Origin: an uncultured Flavobacteriaceae bacterium
Lineage (GTDB): Bacteria; Bacteroidota; Bacteroidia; Flavobacteriales; Flavobacteriaceae
Length of the DNA: 40,936 nucleotides
Direction of reading: 5' to 3'
Assembly: GCA_938009735.1 (NCBI GenBank)
Contig: CALLIG010000198.1
Span: forward strand, 1 to 40,936
Each line of letters begins with the position of its first letter. Position 1 is the first letter of the stretch. A program made the translations under genes and the position numbers. Under the pieces are notes generated by a model. The model saw only the letters and a program-made list of their open reading frames with translations. It was not told the DNA's origin and did no database searches. This document shows, in pieces, positions 1-9,300 of the stretch.

Positions 1-1092
1 CTTCCTTTTAAGCATAATTTTTTGCTTTAGTGTTGCAAAATTATAGTTGTACTTAAAGAAGATATAACCAAGAAAAATCACCACGGAAACTAGCATGATT
101 ACCATACCCATGTTTTTTGCTCTACTGCCCAAAACAATAAAAAGCATTACAAATAGTAGATTAAAACAACCAATTATAAAACTTGCTTGACGATGAGTTA
201 AGCCCCAGTAATCAATAAGAACATGATGGGTATGATTACGATCTGGTGAAAATGGCCCCTTTTTATTAGCAATACGTATTGCAAACACTCTGGCCGTATC
301 AAATAAGGGGACAATTAATATGCTTATGGCGATCAGAGGGGCGTTTTCTAATAAAAATGGTAGCTCAGTATAGTCAGCTGGGTTTAACGCCAAAAATTTA
401 AGTGTAAGTATGCTAATAATGAACCCCACAATTAATGAGCCAGTATCGCCCATGAATATTTTTTTATTTGATGACAAGTTAAATCCGAGAAATGCCATCA
501 AAATTGCATTCGTGGTGATTGCTAGTAACGCAAAAAAGTATTCTTCACTTAGATAAAATATGGTGGTATAAATAATCATTATTACCATACCAACTACAGA
601 TGCTAAGCCATCAATACCATCAATCAAATTATATGAATTGATAATAGTTAACATCATAAAACCCGCAATAACCAGGTACAGGTAATACGGTATTTCATTT
701 ATATTGAGGAAACCATTCAATGAATCAATTACAAAACCTGGATTTACTAATATAAAAGCAATCGCAAAAACTTGTGAAATAAGTTTGGCCCCTGGAGAAA
801 TTACAACCAAATCATCTTTTAAACCCACAATAAAGAGAATTGTTAAGCCAGGAATAATATACATGGCCTCATCAAAAGTATCACGGCCTCTGAGAAAGAA
901 TAAGGCAAATATTAAGGTATAATAAAAAGAAACTCCGCCTAATGTAGGTGTCCTCTTGGCGTGTGAACTTCGACCATTTGGGTCATCAGTTAGCCTGCGA
1001 AACTCAACAACATTAATGATTTTAGGTATTGTTAAGTAGGTAAGCATAAAAGCTCCCAAAGAAAGTAATATAGCTGTTTCTAGAAAAAACAC
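1..1092 (-). CDS. WecA/TagO-like undecaprenyl-phosphate sugar-1-phosphate transferase (3' end cut by window edge)
   Basis: Integral membrane enzyme that transfers a sugar-1-phosphate (typically GlcNAc-1-P) from UDP-sugar to undecaprenyl phosphate, starting polysaccharide repeat synthesis. I translated it from the minus strand: 364 codons are visible and the frame is open to base 1. Family motifs are present in order: TDDPNGRSSH with PTLGG near residues 35-55, the Asp pair in FKDDL (about residue 92), NLIDGIDGLAS (about 155-165), GDTGS (about 215) and the cytoplasmic HTHH loop (about 290), separated by hydrophobic helices. The start is a GTG at 1092 with an in-frame TAG three codons upstream; the first ATG is about 15 codons further in. 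Family length is about 370-380 aa, so little is missing. It follows a co-directional glycosyltransferase and probably begins synthesis of the polymer made by this locus. Sugar specificity cannot be read from sequence. Confidence 0.9.
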   Translation of the reverse strand, partial: MFFLETAILLSLGAFMLTYLTIPKIINVVEFRRLTDDPNGRSSHAKRTPTLGGVSFYYTLIFALFFLRGRDTFDEAMYIIPGLTILFIVGLKDDLVVISPGAKLISQVFAIAFILVNPGFVIDSLNGFLNINEIPYYLYLVIAGFMMLTIINSYNLIDGIDGLASVVGMVIMIIYTTIFYLSEEYFFALLAITTNAILMAFLGFNLSSNKKIFMGDTGSLIVGFIISILTLKFLALNPADYTELPFLLENAPLIAISILIVPLFDTARVFAIRIANKKGPFSPDRNHTHHVLIDYWGLTHRQASFIIGCFNLLFVMLFIVLGSRAKNMGMVIMLVSVVIFLGYIFFKYNYNFATLKQKIMLKRK

Positions 1093-1237
1093 GTTGTTCT
1101 ATTAAGCCTTAAAAGTAACAAAACTTACACCATTCTAATTATATAGTGCTAAAATAATCAAGGCGATCATAATCTTAAAGGTCAACAATCTATAAATGAA
1201 TTTATTACCTATCTCAATTTACAATATGAGCGTATTG

Positions 1238-2353
1238 CTAAGAATCAAATAATATCGCATAATTTTCACTAATCGTTTTCCATAAATACTCTTCAAGAGC
1301 TACCTTTTTCATGTCGGAAGCAAAACTTTGTAAGCGATCCTGTTCTGTTATTTCATTGTTCAACAAATTAGATAGGTCTTGAGATGTTTCAAAATATAGT
1401 GCTTTATCATGGGTGGTATATTTGTTATAGTTAACATCAAAAGCAACTATGGGAAGGCCTAAATACATAGCCTCTACCAATGAAGGGTTTGTGCCACCAG
1501 CACTATGACCATGAACGTACAAAATGCAATTGCTTCGAAATTCATTTAGTTTCTTTTGATTATAAATTGGATCTAAAATATGGATATTACTATAACCGCT
1601 ATACTGTTGCTTCAAGCTTGAGCCATATTCACTATTATCCCAATTTCCAACAATCACTAGGTTTATTTTTGAAGTGCTGAAAGCTTCCAAAATAATATGA
1701 ATATTATTCTCTGGTTCTATTCTAGCTACCTTGAATGCAAAGAGATCAGGGATATTGAATTCCGATTTAGTGCTTTCCGTTAATTTTTCCTGCGTAACAT
1801 GGTCCGCGCCATATGCAATCAAAACGCTAGGCTTATTGTATTCGCTCTTTACATAATCTTGAATGCCTTTATTGTCAACAACAGTTGCAGAGCTATAACG
1901 AACAGCAATCTTTTCTTGGCTTTTGAGATATCGTTTTGCAAAACCTCCCCATTTATCGCGTTTCCACTCTAAGCCGTCTATATTAGTGATTATTTTTTTT
2001 CGAGTAAATAATCTAACTATTGGAATCATAAAGCCAGCGCTTACTCCCAAAATCAGAAGAACATCTGCATAAAATAAGGCGTGCATGATGCAGAGAAAAT
2101 CATATAAAATACTCGATTTTCCATTCGCATTAAAAGGAACATATTTGAGCTTAGCCCCTAAATAATCACTCTTGCGTTCATTTTCATAATGCGGACCACT
2201 ACAATAAACCGTGAACGCATATTTGTCATTTAATTCTTCCAATAAATATTCTGCTAAGGTTTCGAAACCCCCATATTTGGCCGGTACACCAACAGTACCA
2301 ATTATTGCAATTTTCGATTTTCTTAATTTTTTCAGACGAGTGGTTGTATCCAA
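1238..2353 (-). CDS. Glycosyltransferase, DUF1972/group 1 (GT4) type, possible rhamnosyltransferase
   Basis: A 371-aa cytosolic GT-B glycosyltransferase expected to add a sugar to the lipid-linked repeat unit. The N-terminus carries the DUF1972 signature GVPAKYGGFETLAEYL (about residues 21-36), seen in rhamnosyl- and related transferases. The C-terminal half has the nucleotide-sugar binding signature HSAGGTNPSLVEAMYLG followed by LPIVAF. The start codon is TTG at 2353: the frame upstream is open only to about 2390 and has no ATG, and the next internal Met is far inside the domain. It is transcribed towards the WecA-like gene and diverges from the ligase gene, with a very short intergenic gap. 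A rhamnosyl donor would fit the dTDP-rhamnose genes in the locus, but that is inference. Confidence 0.85.
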   Translation of the reverse strand: MDTTTRLKKLRKSKIAIIGTVGVPAKYGGFETLAEYLLEELNDKYAFTVYCSGPHYENERKSDYLGAKLKYVPFNANGKSSILYDFLCIMHALFYADVLLILGVSAGFMIPIVRLFTRKKIITNIDGLEWKRDKWGGFAKRYLKSQEKIAVRYSSATVVDNKGIQDYVKSEYNKPSVLIAYGADHVTQEKLTESTKSEFNIPDLFAFKVARIEPENNIHIILEAFSTSKINLVIVGNWDNSEYGSSLKQQYSGYSNIHILDPIYNQKKLNEFRSNCILYVHGHSAGGTNPSLVEAMYLGLPIVAFDVNYNKYTTHDKALYFETSQDLSNLLNNEITEQDRLQSFASDMKKVALEEYLWKTISENYAILFDS

Positions 2354-2413
2354 CAGATATAAATTTAAAGTATGGTGTGTATTAATTATTTAATTTCGCT
2401 ATCAAATCAAAGA

Positions 2414-3595
2414 ATGTTACTGGATAAAGTTAAAAATATTTCTGTTTTTTTTCTGGTCGTTACTATTCCTATTGCACGACTATTCAATATAAATTCATAT
2501 GCAATCGTCCTGTTTTCTTTAGTTTTTCTTTTTACCCCAAAAAAGAAATATTTTATCCGTCCCAATGTCTATTCTTTTTTTTTCTATTCCTATTTTGCTT
2601 TACTCTGTTTAAATCTGCTAATTGTAGACCAACCAGATGCTTCTAAGACAATAGTAAAGTATTTACCATTACTACTTATTCCATTCGTGCTGCTATTTGT
2701 GAAATTCAAAAAGGTCGTGTTAGAATTTTTTGTTTATTCCATCGTATTATCATGTATAATCTGCATCATACATGCTTTTGTACAAAGCAAAGGATATATC
2801 TTCTATTATCACAATCCATCGGAAATTCTTGATATCCAATTAAACTATCTGGCTATTTTCGTGTGCTTTGCTCTCGCAATAATTTACCATGAAATAATAC
2901 AAACAAATGTAATTAAATTGAAACATTACTTATTTGTACCCATCCTATTTTTTTCACTAGCGGTTTTCTATAATAGGGCGGGACTAATAACATGTTTTTT
3001 AATAACCCTTCTTTTTATCATTCTATATTTTAAAAAGTTCAAAAACTTCAAATTAGCTGGCATATTGGCTATTCTATTTATTGTATCGACAGGTTGGATA
3101 TTAAGTAGGCCAATAGTACAAAGCAAATTTCAAGAAATCATTTCTATCGACCTCAGCACTATTGATAATTATGACAATGGAATCAATAGTAGAATACTTT
3201 CTTGGGAATGTAGTATCGAAAATATTAAAAAAGGAGGGCTTTTGGGCTATGGCCCAAATAACTCTGAAGAGGTATTGACATCATGTTACCAAGAAAAGGC
3301 TGGTGAAGATTCTATTCCGTTTCAAGAAGGATTTAATGCCCATAATCAATTTCTACAGACGACATTAGACCTTGGCTTAATAGGTTTAGCATTGCTTCTT
3401 ATGATATATGGATCTGTTTTATACCTTGGGATTAAAAAGAAAGACCCTCTACTTATTTTTTATTTTATAATACTAGTTATGTTTGGAATGACAGAGTCAT
3501 TTTTAATTCGTCAATGGGGTTTTGTGTTTTTTGCTTTTTTTACACCATATCTTTTGAGCCGATGGGCAGCAAACATGGAGAGGCAACAAGAATAA
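2414..3595 (+). CDS. O-antigen ligase / Wzy_C-type polymerase, polytopic membrane protein
   Basis: A polytopic inner-membrane protein of about 393 aa (407 aa if the ATG at 2372 is used). Its shape is that of the O-antigen ligase/polymerase (Wzy_C, WaaL-like) family: many hydrophobic helices and a long periplasmic loop holding SRILSWE, then LLGYGPNN, and then HNQFLQTTLDLGLIGLALLL. The HNxFL(Q) plus glycine-rich helix is the family hallmark. I prefer the ATG at 2414, which leaves about 60 bp to the divergent TTG start at 2353; the 2372 start would leave only 18 bp. It would either ligate finished polymer to an acceptor or polymerise repeats. A second, different polymerase-type protein is encoded at 9301-10488, so a ligase role here is plausible but unproven. 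Confidence 0.82.
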   Translation: MLLDKVKNISVFFLVVTIPIARLFNINSYAIVLFSLVFLFTPKKKYFIRPNVYSFFFYSYFALLCLNLLIVDQPDASKTIVKYLPLLLIPFVLLFVKFKKVVLEFFVYSIVLSCIICIIHAFVQSKGYIFYYHNPSEILDIQLNYLAIFVCFALAIIYHEIIQTNVIKLKHYLFVPILFFSLAVFYNRAGLITCFLITLLFIILYFKKFKNFKLAGILAILFIVSTGWILSRPIVQSKFQEIISIDLSTIDNYDNGINSRILSWECSIENIKKGGLLGYGPNNSEEVLTSCYQEKAGEDSIPFQEGFNAHNQFLQTTLDLGLIGLALLLMIYGSVLYLGIKKKDPLLIFYFIILVMFGMTESFLIRQWGFVFFAFFTPYLLSRWAANMERQQE

Positions 3596-3607
3596 TTTTG
3601 AGATTTT

Positions 3608-3892
3608 CTATTCTTTGTTAAGCAAAGTTTCGTTCAATTTATGATTCACGTTAATTACGTCGTCTATCATTATAAATTTAAACCCCAAATTAGCAATACG
3701 AATAATTTCCTCAATATTATCTTTATAAACTACCGGAATAATTTTAGTAGCATGACTGCCAAAGCTTTCTAAAAAATCTTCAGTAATAACAGCAGATGTG
3801 TTTACAACAAACATCTCCATTTTATTAAATTTAGGCTTTATATCATTAATCCAACCTTTTTTTCCAATTGTCAGTATTTTCTCTTTTAACAT
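3608..3892 (-). pseudogene. Displaced 3' part of the GDPD-like gene (out of frame)
   Basis: This 94-codon frame overlaps the end of the GDPD-like gene in another frame and looks like its real C-terminus, not a separate gene. If one A is dropped from the A7 run (minus strand; T7 at 3857-3863 on plus), the upstream frame continues DNWKK-GWINDIKPKF into this frame. The joined protein is about 388 aa. The joined tail contains FVVNTSAVITEDFLE and LGFKFIMIDDV, the pattern of late strands of a TIM barrel in glycerophosphodiester phosphodiesterases. The apparent ATG here lies upstream of the slip point and is probably not used. Possible explanations are a true frameshift mutation, a phase-variable homopolymer, transcriptional slippage, or a sequencing error. 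Confidence 0.7.
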
Positions 3893-4775
3893 TAAAGGAA
3901 ACTAAAATATTAGGATCCAAGTTTTTAATATACGAGAACATAGATAGTTTATCAACTTGAATGTAAGAATGTGTTTTTATTGCTTCCGGAAAGTTTGTAT
4001 ACAAATGTTGTATAATTCGCTGCTGTTCTTCAACTGAATTATGTATCAAATCTAAAATCAAAAATTGATGCTCAGCTATCAATGTTGAAAAAAAAGTTAT
4101 TTGCTGACCATCTTGATATCTTACCTTAGATATAGCTAACGAATCATTAGTCTTTTCTATTCCCAAATTTGAATTAAGATGCTTCCAATCGTGCCCTATA
4201 AACGGAATATTATCCCCAGAAATTAAAATATCTACTTCCATAAAAGATATTCCTGCTTGTTTTGAATATTTTAAGATGTCATTTGTGTTTTCTTGAAAAT
4301 GATCCATAAGGCCTCCTCTGTGTCCTACAAAGTATATCCCTTGATTATTTATTTTTCTTTCATACCACAGCATTAATGATCTTTTAAGGTCAATGCTAAT
4401 TTCTTTTATTACTTTTCTTTTTGATGTGAGCGAAGTGTTTTTATTGAATTTTAGTCTTACACTACAATTGTTAGTGGTATCTAAGGTGATCTTTTTCAAA
4501 TGCTGATGAAATTTTGTTTTCCATGAAATTGATCCTTTCGTATTTCTAAAAACACCGTATCTATTAGTAAATGCGTTGATAATGTTATTCTTGCTCGCAT
4601 AGTTTGGATAAATAAGCGAAAGTTTTGCTAAACTATGATCAGACCTTAATGAGCTATCAATTTTAATTACTTCATCAAAAGGTTGATTTGTAAGTAAGCC
4701 AGAAAATTGTCCAATTACAGGAAGCGCTTGAAGGCAAAAAAATAGTGCAATTATCCCCTTATTCATTGGTTTCAT
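3846..4775 (-). CDS. GDPD-like periplasmic phosphodiesterase (5' part, frame broken in an A7 run)
   Basis: A 309-aa reading frame with an N-terminal signal peptide (hydrophobic stretch about residues 6-22). The glycerophosphodiester phosphodiesterase active-site pattern follows: GHRGG (H152, R153), EN-T (E162, T164), MEVD (E180, D182) and GHDW (H195, D196). These are the general acid/base and metal ligands of the family, which cleaves glycerol-phosphodiesters. Residues 30-140 before the domain are unrecognised. The barrel is cut short: the frame ends at WKKRLD, while the expected continuation lies in the next frame down to 3608. Secreted location and the TagD/TagF-like genes in this locus suggest trimming of glycerol-phosphate substituents on a surface polymer; that is inference. 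The gene shares a 281-bp divergent intergenic region with the AlgI-like gene. Confidence 0.75.
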   Translation of the reverse strand: MKPMNKGIIALFFCLQALPVIGQFSGLLTNQPFDEVIKIDSSLRSDHSLAKLSLIYPNYASKNNIINAFTNRYGVFRNTKGSISWKTKFHQHLKKITLDTTNNCSVRLKFNKNTSLTSKRKVIKEISIDLKRSLMLWYERKINNQGIYFVGHRGGLMDHFQENTNDILKYSKQAGISFMEVDILISGDNIPFIGHDWKHLNSNLGIEKTNDSLAISKVRYQDGQQITFFSTLIAEHQFLILDLIHNSVEEQQRIIQHLYTNFPEAIKTHSYIQVDKLSMFSYIKNLDPNILVSFNVKRENTDNWKKRLD

Positions 4776-5056
4776 AATTTTATTAAAAAATAAGAGTAAA
4801 TATACTCATCAGACATAAGAACCTGAATAGTCGAATTCAATAATTTACATAATTTTTGTTAGAAGATTTTAAAATTCAGAGATCTTGAACCACAGTATAG
4901 ACGCTAGAATTTTATCAAGAAATGAAGAAAAGTTACAAATCTAATTTGATATAGTTTGGCTACTTTAGCACTCGTTAAAATCTAAATTACTTCAGTTCAA
5001 AATAATTTAGAAGTGCAATCATCTATAAGAACAAAGCAAAATAGTAAATATACCAT

Positions 5057-6472
5057 ATGGTATTTAGTTCAACAATCTTTATTTTCTTATTCCTTCCTAT
5101 AGTTCTAGGCATTTATTTTTTGCTTAAAAAGAAGTCAAGAAACTTATTTCTACTAATTGCAAGTCTTTTCTTTTATGCCTGGGGAGAGGGGCTATTGGTG
5201 TTACTTATGATGAGCTCCATATGCGCAAATTATGTCATGGGCATGCTTATTTCTATCAGCCATAAAAAGAAAAATAGTTCGGCCACCAAACTGTTTTTAG
5301 TGATTGGGGTACTGCTGAATCTTTTGGTCTTAGCCTATTACAAGTACATTCATTTTATCATCGAAAATTTAACGTATCTCGGCATTAATGTTGAAATAGA
5401 TGTCTCAAACGTAACTCTTCCCATAGGAATATCATTTTTCACTTTTCAAAGTATTTCCTACTTAGTTGATGTTTACAGAAAGACAGTTAAAGGGCAACAA
5501 AGCATTGTGAATTTAGGGATGTATATATCGCTTTTTCCGCAACTAATCGCGGGGCCTATTGTGCGATATGTAGATATTTCGAAAGAAATAGAAGAACGAG
5601 CCATAACGCCAGAACTTTTTAAAATAGGTATTTCTCGATTTATTATTGGTTTCGCAAAAAAGGTAATTATTGCCAATAATGTTGGTTTTATTGCTGACAA
5701 AGTATTTGGTGCACCCGTCGGAGATTTATCAACATCTTTGTCTTGGATTGGAACACTATGCTATACCCTTCAGATATATTATGATTTCTCAGGATACTCT
5801 GATATGGCAATTGGACTAGGTAAAATGTTCGGTTTCAATTTTAAGGAGAATTTTGAGCACCCATATATTTCAAAGTCTGTTCAAGAGTTTTGGCGTAGAT
5901 GGCATATATCATTATCCTCTTGGTTTCGAGATTATCTGTACATTCCATTAGGCGGTAATCGCAAAGGTATTTACAGAACTTATGTCAACCTTCTGATTGT
6001 ATTTCTTCTTACCGGGCTATGGCACGGAGCGAGTTGGAACTTTATCATCTGGGGTTTGTTTCATGGATTTTTTCTGATAGTTGAAAAGATTAATTGGATC
6101 AAGCTTTCTCCAAAACTTGATGTATTAAAGCGAATTTACCTGCTGCTAGTAGTTATGATTGGATGGGTGATTTTTCGTGCAGAAAACCTAGAATATGCTT
6201 TGAGCTATATCAGTAGAATGTTTGTTTTTACTGATGGATCGTACACCTATCCATATTTGTTTCTCAATACTTATACGCTATCAATAATTCTATTAGGTAT
6301 TGTATTTGCTACGCCTTTAAGAAGAATATTAGTAGCAAAGACCACCCAGCTTTCAATCAACAACATTTGGGTTTTAATCGCAGAACGCTGTTTCTATCTA
6401 TGCTTATTTATTCTGTCTTTATTAGAATTGGCTCAGACCACTTATAATCCGTTTATATATTTTAGATTTTAA
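5057..6472 (+). CDS. AlgI-like MBOAT membrane O-acyltransferase
   Basis: A 471-aa polytopic membrane protein of the MBOAT family that carries acyl groups (usually acetyl) across the inner membrane for polysaccharide O-acylation. Visible motifs include PIGISFFTFQSISYLVDVYR (about 120-140), QLIAGPIVRY, FWRRWHISLSSWFRDY with the LGGNRKG loop (about 275-300), and GLWHGASWNF, whose H323 matches the essential His of AlgI. Length is normal for AlgI (about 470-520). One base separates its stop from the ATG of the AlgJ-like gene, so the two are certainly co-transcribed. The pair points to O-acetylation of the exported polymer. It forms its own plus-strand unit within a mostly minus-strand locus. Confidence 0.92.
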   Translation: MVFSSTIFIFLFLPIVLGIYFLLKKKSRNLFLLIASLFFYAWGEGLLVLLMMSSICANYVMGMLISISHKKKNSSATKLFLVIGVLLNLLVLAYYKYIHFIIENLTYLGINVEIDVSNVTLPIGISFFTFQSISYLVDVYRKTVKGQQSIVNLGMYISLFPQLIAGPIVRYVDISKEIEERAITPELFKIGISRFIIGFAKKVIIANNVGFIADKVFGAPVGDLSTSLSWIGTLCYTLQIYYDFSGYSDMAIGLGKMFGFNFKENFEHPYISKSVQEFWRRWHISLSSWFRDYLYIPLGGNRKGIYRTYVNLLIVFLLTGLWHGASWNFIIWGLFHGFFLIVEKINWIKLSPKLDVLKRIYLLLVVMIGWVIFRAENLEYALSYISRMFVFTDGSYTYPYLFLNTYTLSIILLGIVFATPLRRILVAKTTQLSINNIWVLIAERCFYLCLFILSLLELAQTTYNPFIYFRF

Positions 6473-6473
6473 T

Positions 6474-8186
6474 ATGGGAAAACATTTAGCCCCTTTATTA
6501 GCCGCCATTCTTGTTTTTATCACAACCGTATTCTTGCTTGGAAGGCAAAAGGAAAAACCAACAGAAATCATTTTTGAATTAAAGGCAAAAGTGCTAGAAA
6601 ACGATGCTTTTCAACTGTTTTACTTGCTAGAAGACCAGACAGGGTTTTCTGAAAAACAGAACATAAGTGTAAAAATTATAGGCGACACAATCATTCAAAA
6701 TATTGAATTTGTTTTGCCCATAGACAAACCAATTAGTAAACTTAGACTCGATATAGGCAAAAACCCGCGTCAAAAACCAATGATTATTGAATATGCAACT
6801 TTAGGGGCGCTTGAGAGCTCTTTTGAATATCAAATTTCTAAATCATTTAGTCCAAACTATTTCATTACTTATAAAAATGGAGCAATTGTAACTTCACTCG
6901 ATTCTGAAAAGTATGATCCTTTTTTCGTTTCAAATTTTGATGTTTCCTCAGTAATCAAAGAACTCTCACAAGAAAAGAGCCTCATCAAGACTTCCATAAT
7001 ATATCTTATCGCCTTTGTTTTCTCTTTGGCAATATTGATTTCTCTGTACCTAAAGAAAGTTAATTTAAAAGTTGAAAAGGTTCATGCATATATTCTTGCG
7101 TTTGTTTTGATTATTGCAATTCCATCCCTAGTTAAACTTTTAAATGTTGAGAGTCACATAGAAATAGAAGAGAAAAGAGAATTAGCTACTGAGCCAGAAC
7201 TGTCTTTCTCAGAGACATTTTCGAGTGAATACGAGAACTACTACAATGATAACTTCGGTTTACGACCAACTATTATAAATTGGTCAACTAAAATAAAGAC
7301 TGGGTTATTTAAAGATTCATCAAAGCCAGAACTCGTTCAATTTGGCAAAGATGGATTTCTATTTTTCAATCAATATAGTGAAGAAGATGGAGGTGTTTAT
7401 GCTAGCTATTCAAATTCTAATTTGATTTCAGAAGCACAACTTGAAAGTGCATATCAAAGACATGTAAAGCTAAAAATCGATTTGAATGAGAAAGGAATGG
7501 AATACGTTTTAGGGTTTTGGCCAAATAAACATTCCATTTACCCTGAATTACTTCCGTTCAGTATGAGAATGCAAATCAACAATAAAACTTCTCTGGCAGA
7601 TCAAGTTGTAACTTACTTTAATAGCAAAAAGTTACCCTTTTTCGATGTGCGCTCTGATATGATAAAAAGAAAGGAAGACAGGCAGCTTTACTGTAAGTTT
7701 GACTCTCATTGGAATAGTTCAGGTGCTTATGAAGCCTATGTGTCTTTTTGTAATCAAACTTTCGATCAACTAGCATTAAAACCATTTTCTTTAAACGACT
7801 TTGAAATAAAGTTTCGTAAAACCCAAAATGGTGACCTTACCAACCTACTCGGAATTGATAGTATAACCGGCTATCACGACAAAATACCACTATATACAAT
7901 CAAGGATAAAAGCAAAAAATTTAGATACGTTGAACCGAAGGGTTTTTCCAAGAATACTATAATTACTGAAAATGATAACTGTGCAAATGATAAAACAGTT
8001 GTAGTCTTTCGAGATTCATATTCAATTGCTCTAGTTCAATTTTTATCATTACACTTTTCAAAAGTCGTTTACATTTGGAAAACGCCTGTAAGTATGGCAA
8101 CTGTAGAGAGAATTGATCCTGATATTGTTATTTTAGGTTGTGTTGAAAGGCGATTACCCTATCTATTAGGTACTCTAAAAAAATAA
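6474..8186 (+). CDS. AlgJ/AlgX-like SGNH-hydrolase-type O-acetyltransferase
   Basis: A 570-aa protein that probably completes the acyl transfer begun by the adjacent MBOAT protein. It has one TM segment at the N-terminus (about 5-22) and a second pair of hydrophobic segments at about 180-230, flanking a small periplasmic-looking domain. The C-terminal part is the AlgJ/AlgX-type SGNH domain. It contains the typical YYNDNFGLRP entry, the DSHW motif (D410, H412) and FRDSYS with the candidate nucleophile S515, matching the Ser-His-Asp triad of AlgJ/AlgX. It is longer than AlgJ (about 390 aa) because of the N-terminal extension of unknown function. Its stop lies 8 bp from the convergent stop of the next gene with no terminator visible. 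Confidence 0.88.
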   Translation: MGKHLAPLLAAILVFITTVFLLGRQKEKPTEIIFELKAKVLENDAFQLFYLLEDQTGFSEKQNISVKIIGDTIIQNIEFVLPIDKPISKLRLDIGKNPRQKPMIIEYATLGALESSFEYQISKSFSPNYFITYKNGAIVTSLDSEKYDPFFVSNFDVSSVIKELSQEKSLIKTSIIYLIAFVFSLAILISLYLKKVNLKVEKVHAYILAFVLIIAIPSLVKLLNVESHIEIEEKRELATEPELSFSETFSSEYENYYNDNFGLRPTIINWSTKIKTGLFKDSSKPELVQFGKDGFLFFNQYSEEDGGVYASYSNSNLISEAQLESAYQRHVKLKIDLNEKGMEYVLGFWPNKHSIYPELLPFSMRMQINNKTSLADQVVTYFNSKKLPFFDVRSDMIKRKEDRQLYCKFDSHWNSSGAYEAYVSFCNQTFDQLALKPFSLNDFEIKFRKTQNGDLTNLLGIDSITGYHDKIPLYTIKDKSKKFRYVEPKGFSKNTIITENDNCANDKTVVVFRDSYSIALVQFLSLHFSKVVYIWKTPVSMATVERIDPDIVILGCVERRLPYLLGTLKK

Positions 8187-8194
8187 GTGATATG

Positions 8195-9298
8195 TTAAAT
8201 CATCTTATAACCTTCTAAAGTTTTTTTAGCGGTCTCTTCCCAAATATATTCGGAGTAAATCTTTTCTTTCAGCTTGTTATCAAAAGGTGCATTATAAGCC
8301 TCATCTATTGCTTTTCTTATGGAAGCCACATCGTCTGGTTCACAATAAAAAGCATAATCTTCAAAATAATCACGTGTATCACCTTTCTCAGTAATTACAA
8401 TATTAGTGCCCATAGCACCTGCTTCTAATGATGAAAGTCCTGGAGTTTCCATCCAACTAATTAGAGCGTGTACCCTAGCTAGCTTGTAAAAAACCGGAAG
8501 TTTATCATGCGGAATCGCACCCATAAAATGAACATTTGGGCCAGCTGCATCATATACTGCTTTAATAAAACCTGGATCGTTTTTTGTTTGGTTTCCAATA
8601 AGAACTAATGGATACTTGTCGCCGACAGCTTTAACGAGGTTTAAAGTCGCTTTACGCCCTTCAATTCTTGCTACCGAGAGTATACAGTCTTTATACTGTA
8701 AAACATCCTCATCGAGCTCGTCAATATTAATTTTATCAGGATTGAAAAGTCTCGTATCAACAGCGTTAGGTATTACTACATGCTTATAGTCTTTTAGTTT
8801 ATACTCCTTCGCTACACGTTTCATCTCAGAAAATGAGTTCGGTAAAAACACATCTACATTTTCGGTTACTTTTTTAGCCAATCGATAATAGCCCCGAAAA
8901 AGCATGTAGTAAACTCCTTTGTTCATTCTGCCATCTTTTAAATGACGTAAAAATGTTTTAATATAGTTAATAGTATACGGTGAAAGAACATTGGCTACCT
9001 TTTGTGCAAATCCTCCCCTAGCTTTTCTTTCAAACTCTGTATACAGTCCATAGATGGTAGATAAAGCCACCTTTTTATTATACTTTTTTGCATGCTTAAT
9101 TTGCATGTATAATTCTTGAGGGTCCATCAAATTGAACAGATGTACCAAATCATAACCAGTAAGATCAGGTTCTAATTCAATACTTATATCAACTTCCACA
9201 CCCAGCTTTTCTAAATATTCTTTAGTTTTTTCTATTTGCGTGGTATCGCCACCAGGTGCTGAATACAGATTACTTCTTGATTGGAATAAGACTTTCAT
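8195..9298 (-). CDS. Glycosyltransferase family 4 (group 1)
   Basis: A 367-aa cytosolic GT-B glycosyltransferase. I place the start at the ATG at 9298 (MKVLFQSRSNLYSAPGGDTT), where the glycine-rich N-terminal acceptor-binding motif begins; a longer frame to 9340 would overlap the upstream gene without adding domain sequence. The C-terminal donor site reads PGLSSLEAGAMGTNIVIT, a GT4-type E-x7-E-like region, preceded by ILSVARIEGRKATLNL, the usual start of the second Rossmann domain. The start is 2 bp after the stop of the Wzy-like gene, so it is the last gene of the long minus-strand unit. The sugar it transfers cannot be inferred. With the DUF1972-type enzyme it is one of only two classical sugar transferases in the window. 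Confidence 0.88.
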   Translation of the reverse strand: MKVLFQSRSNLYSAPGGDTTQIEKTKEYLEKLGVEVDISIELEPDLTGYDLVHLFNLMDPQELYMQIKHAKKYNKKVALSTIYGLYTEFERKARGGFAQKVANVLSPYTINYIKTFLRHLKDGRMNKGVYYMLFRGYYRLAKKVTENVDVFLPNSFSEMKRVAKEYKLKDYKHVVIPNAVDTRLFNPDKINIDELDEDVLQYKDCILSVARIEGRKATLNLVKAVGDKYPLVLIGNQTKNDPGFIKAVYDAAGPNVHFMGAIPHDKLPVFYKLARVHALISWMETPGLSSLEAGAMGTNIVITEKGDTRDYFEDYAFYCEPDDVASIRKAIDEAYNAPFDNKLKEKIYSEYIWEETAKKTLEGYKMI

Positions 9299-9300
9299 GT

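Noticed and set aside
4794-4807. GAGTAAATATACTC dyad upstream of the GDPD-like gene
   Set aside because: Five-base arms only, in AT-rich DNA; too weak to call an operator.
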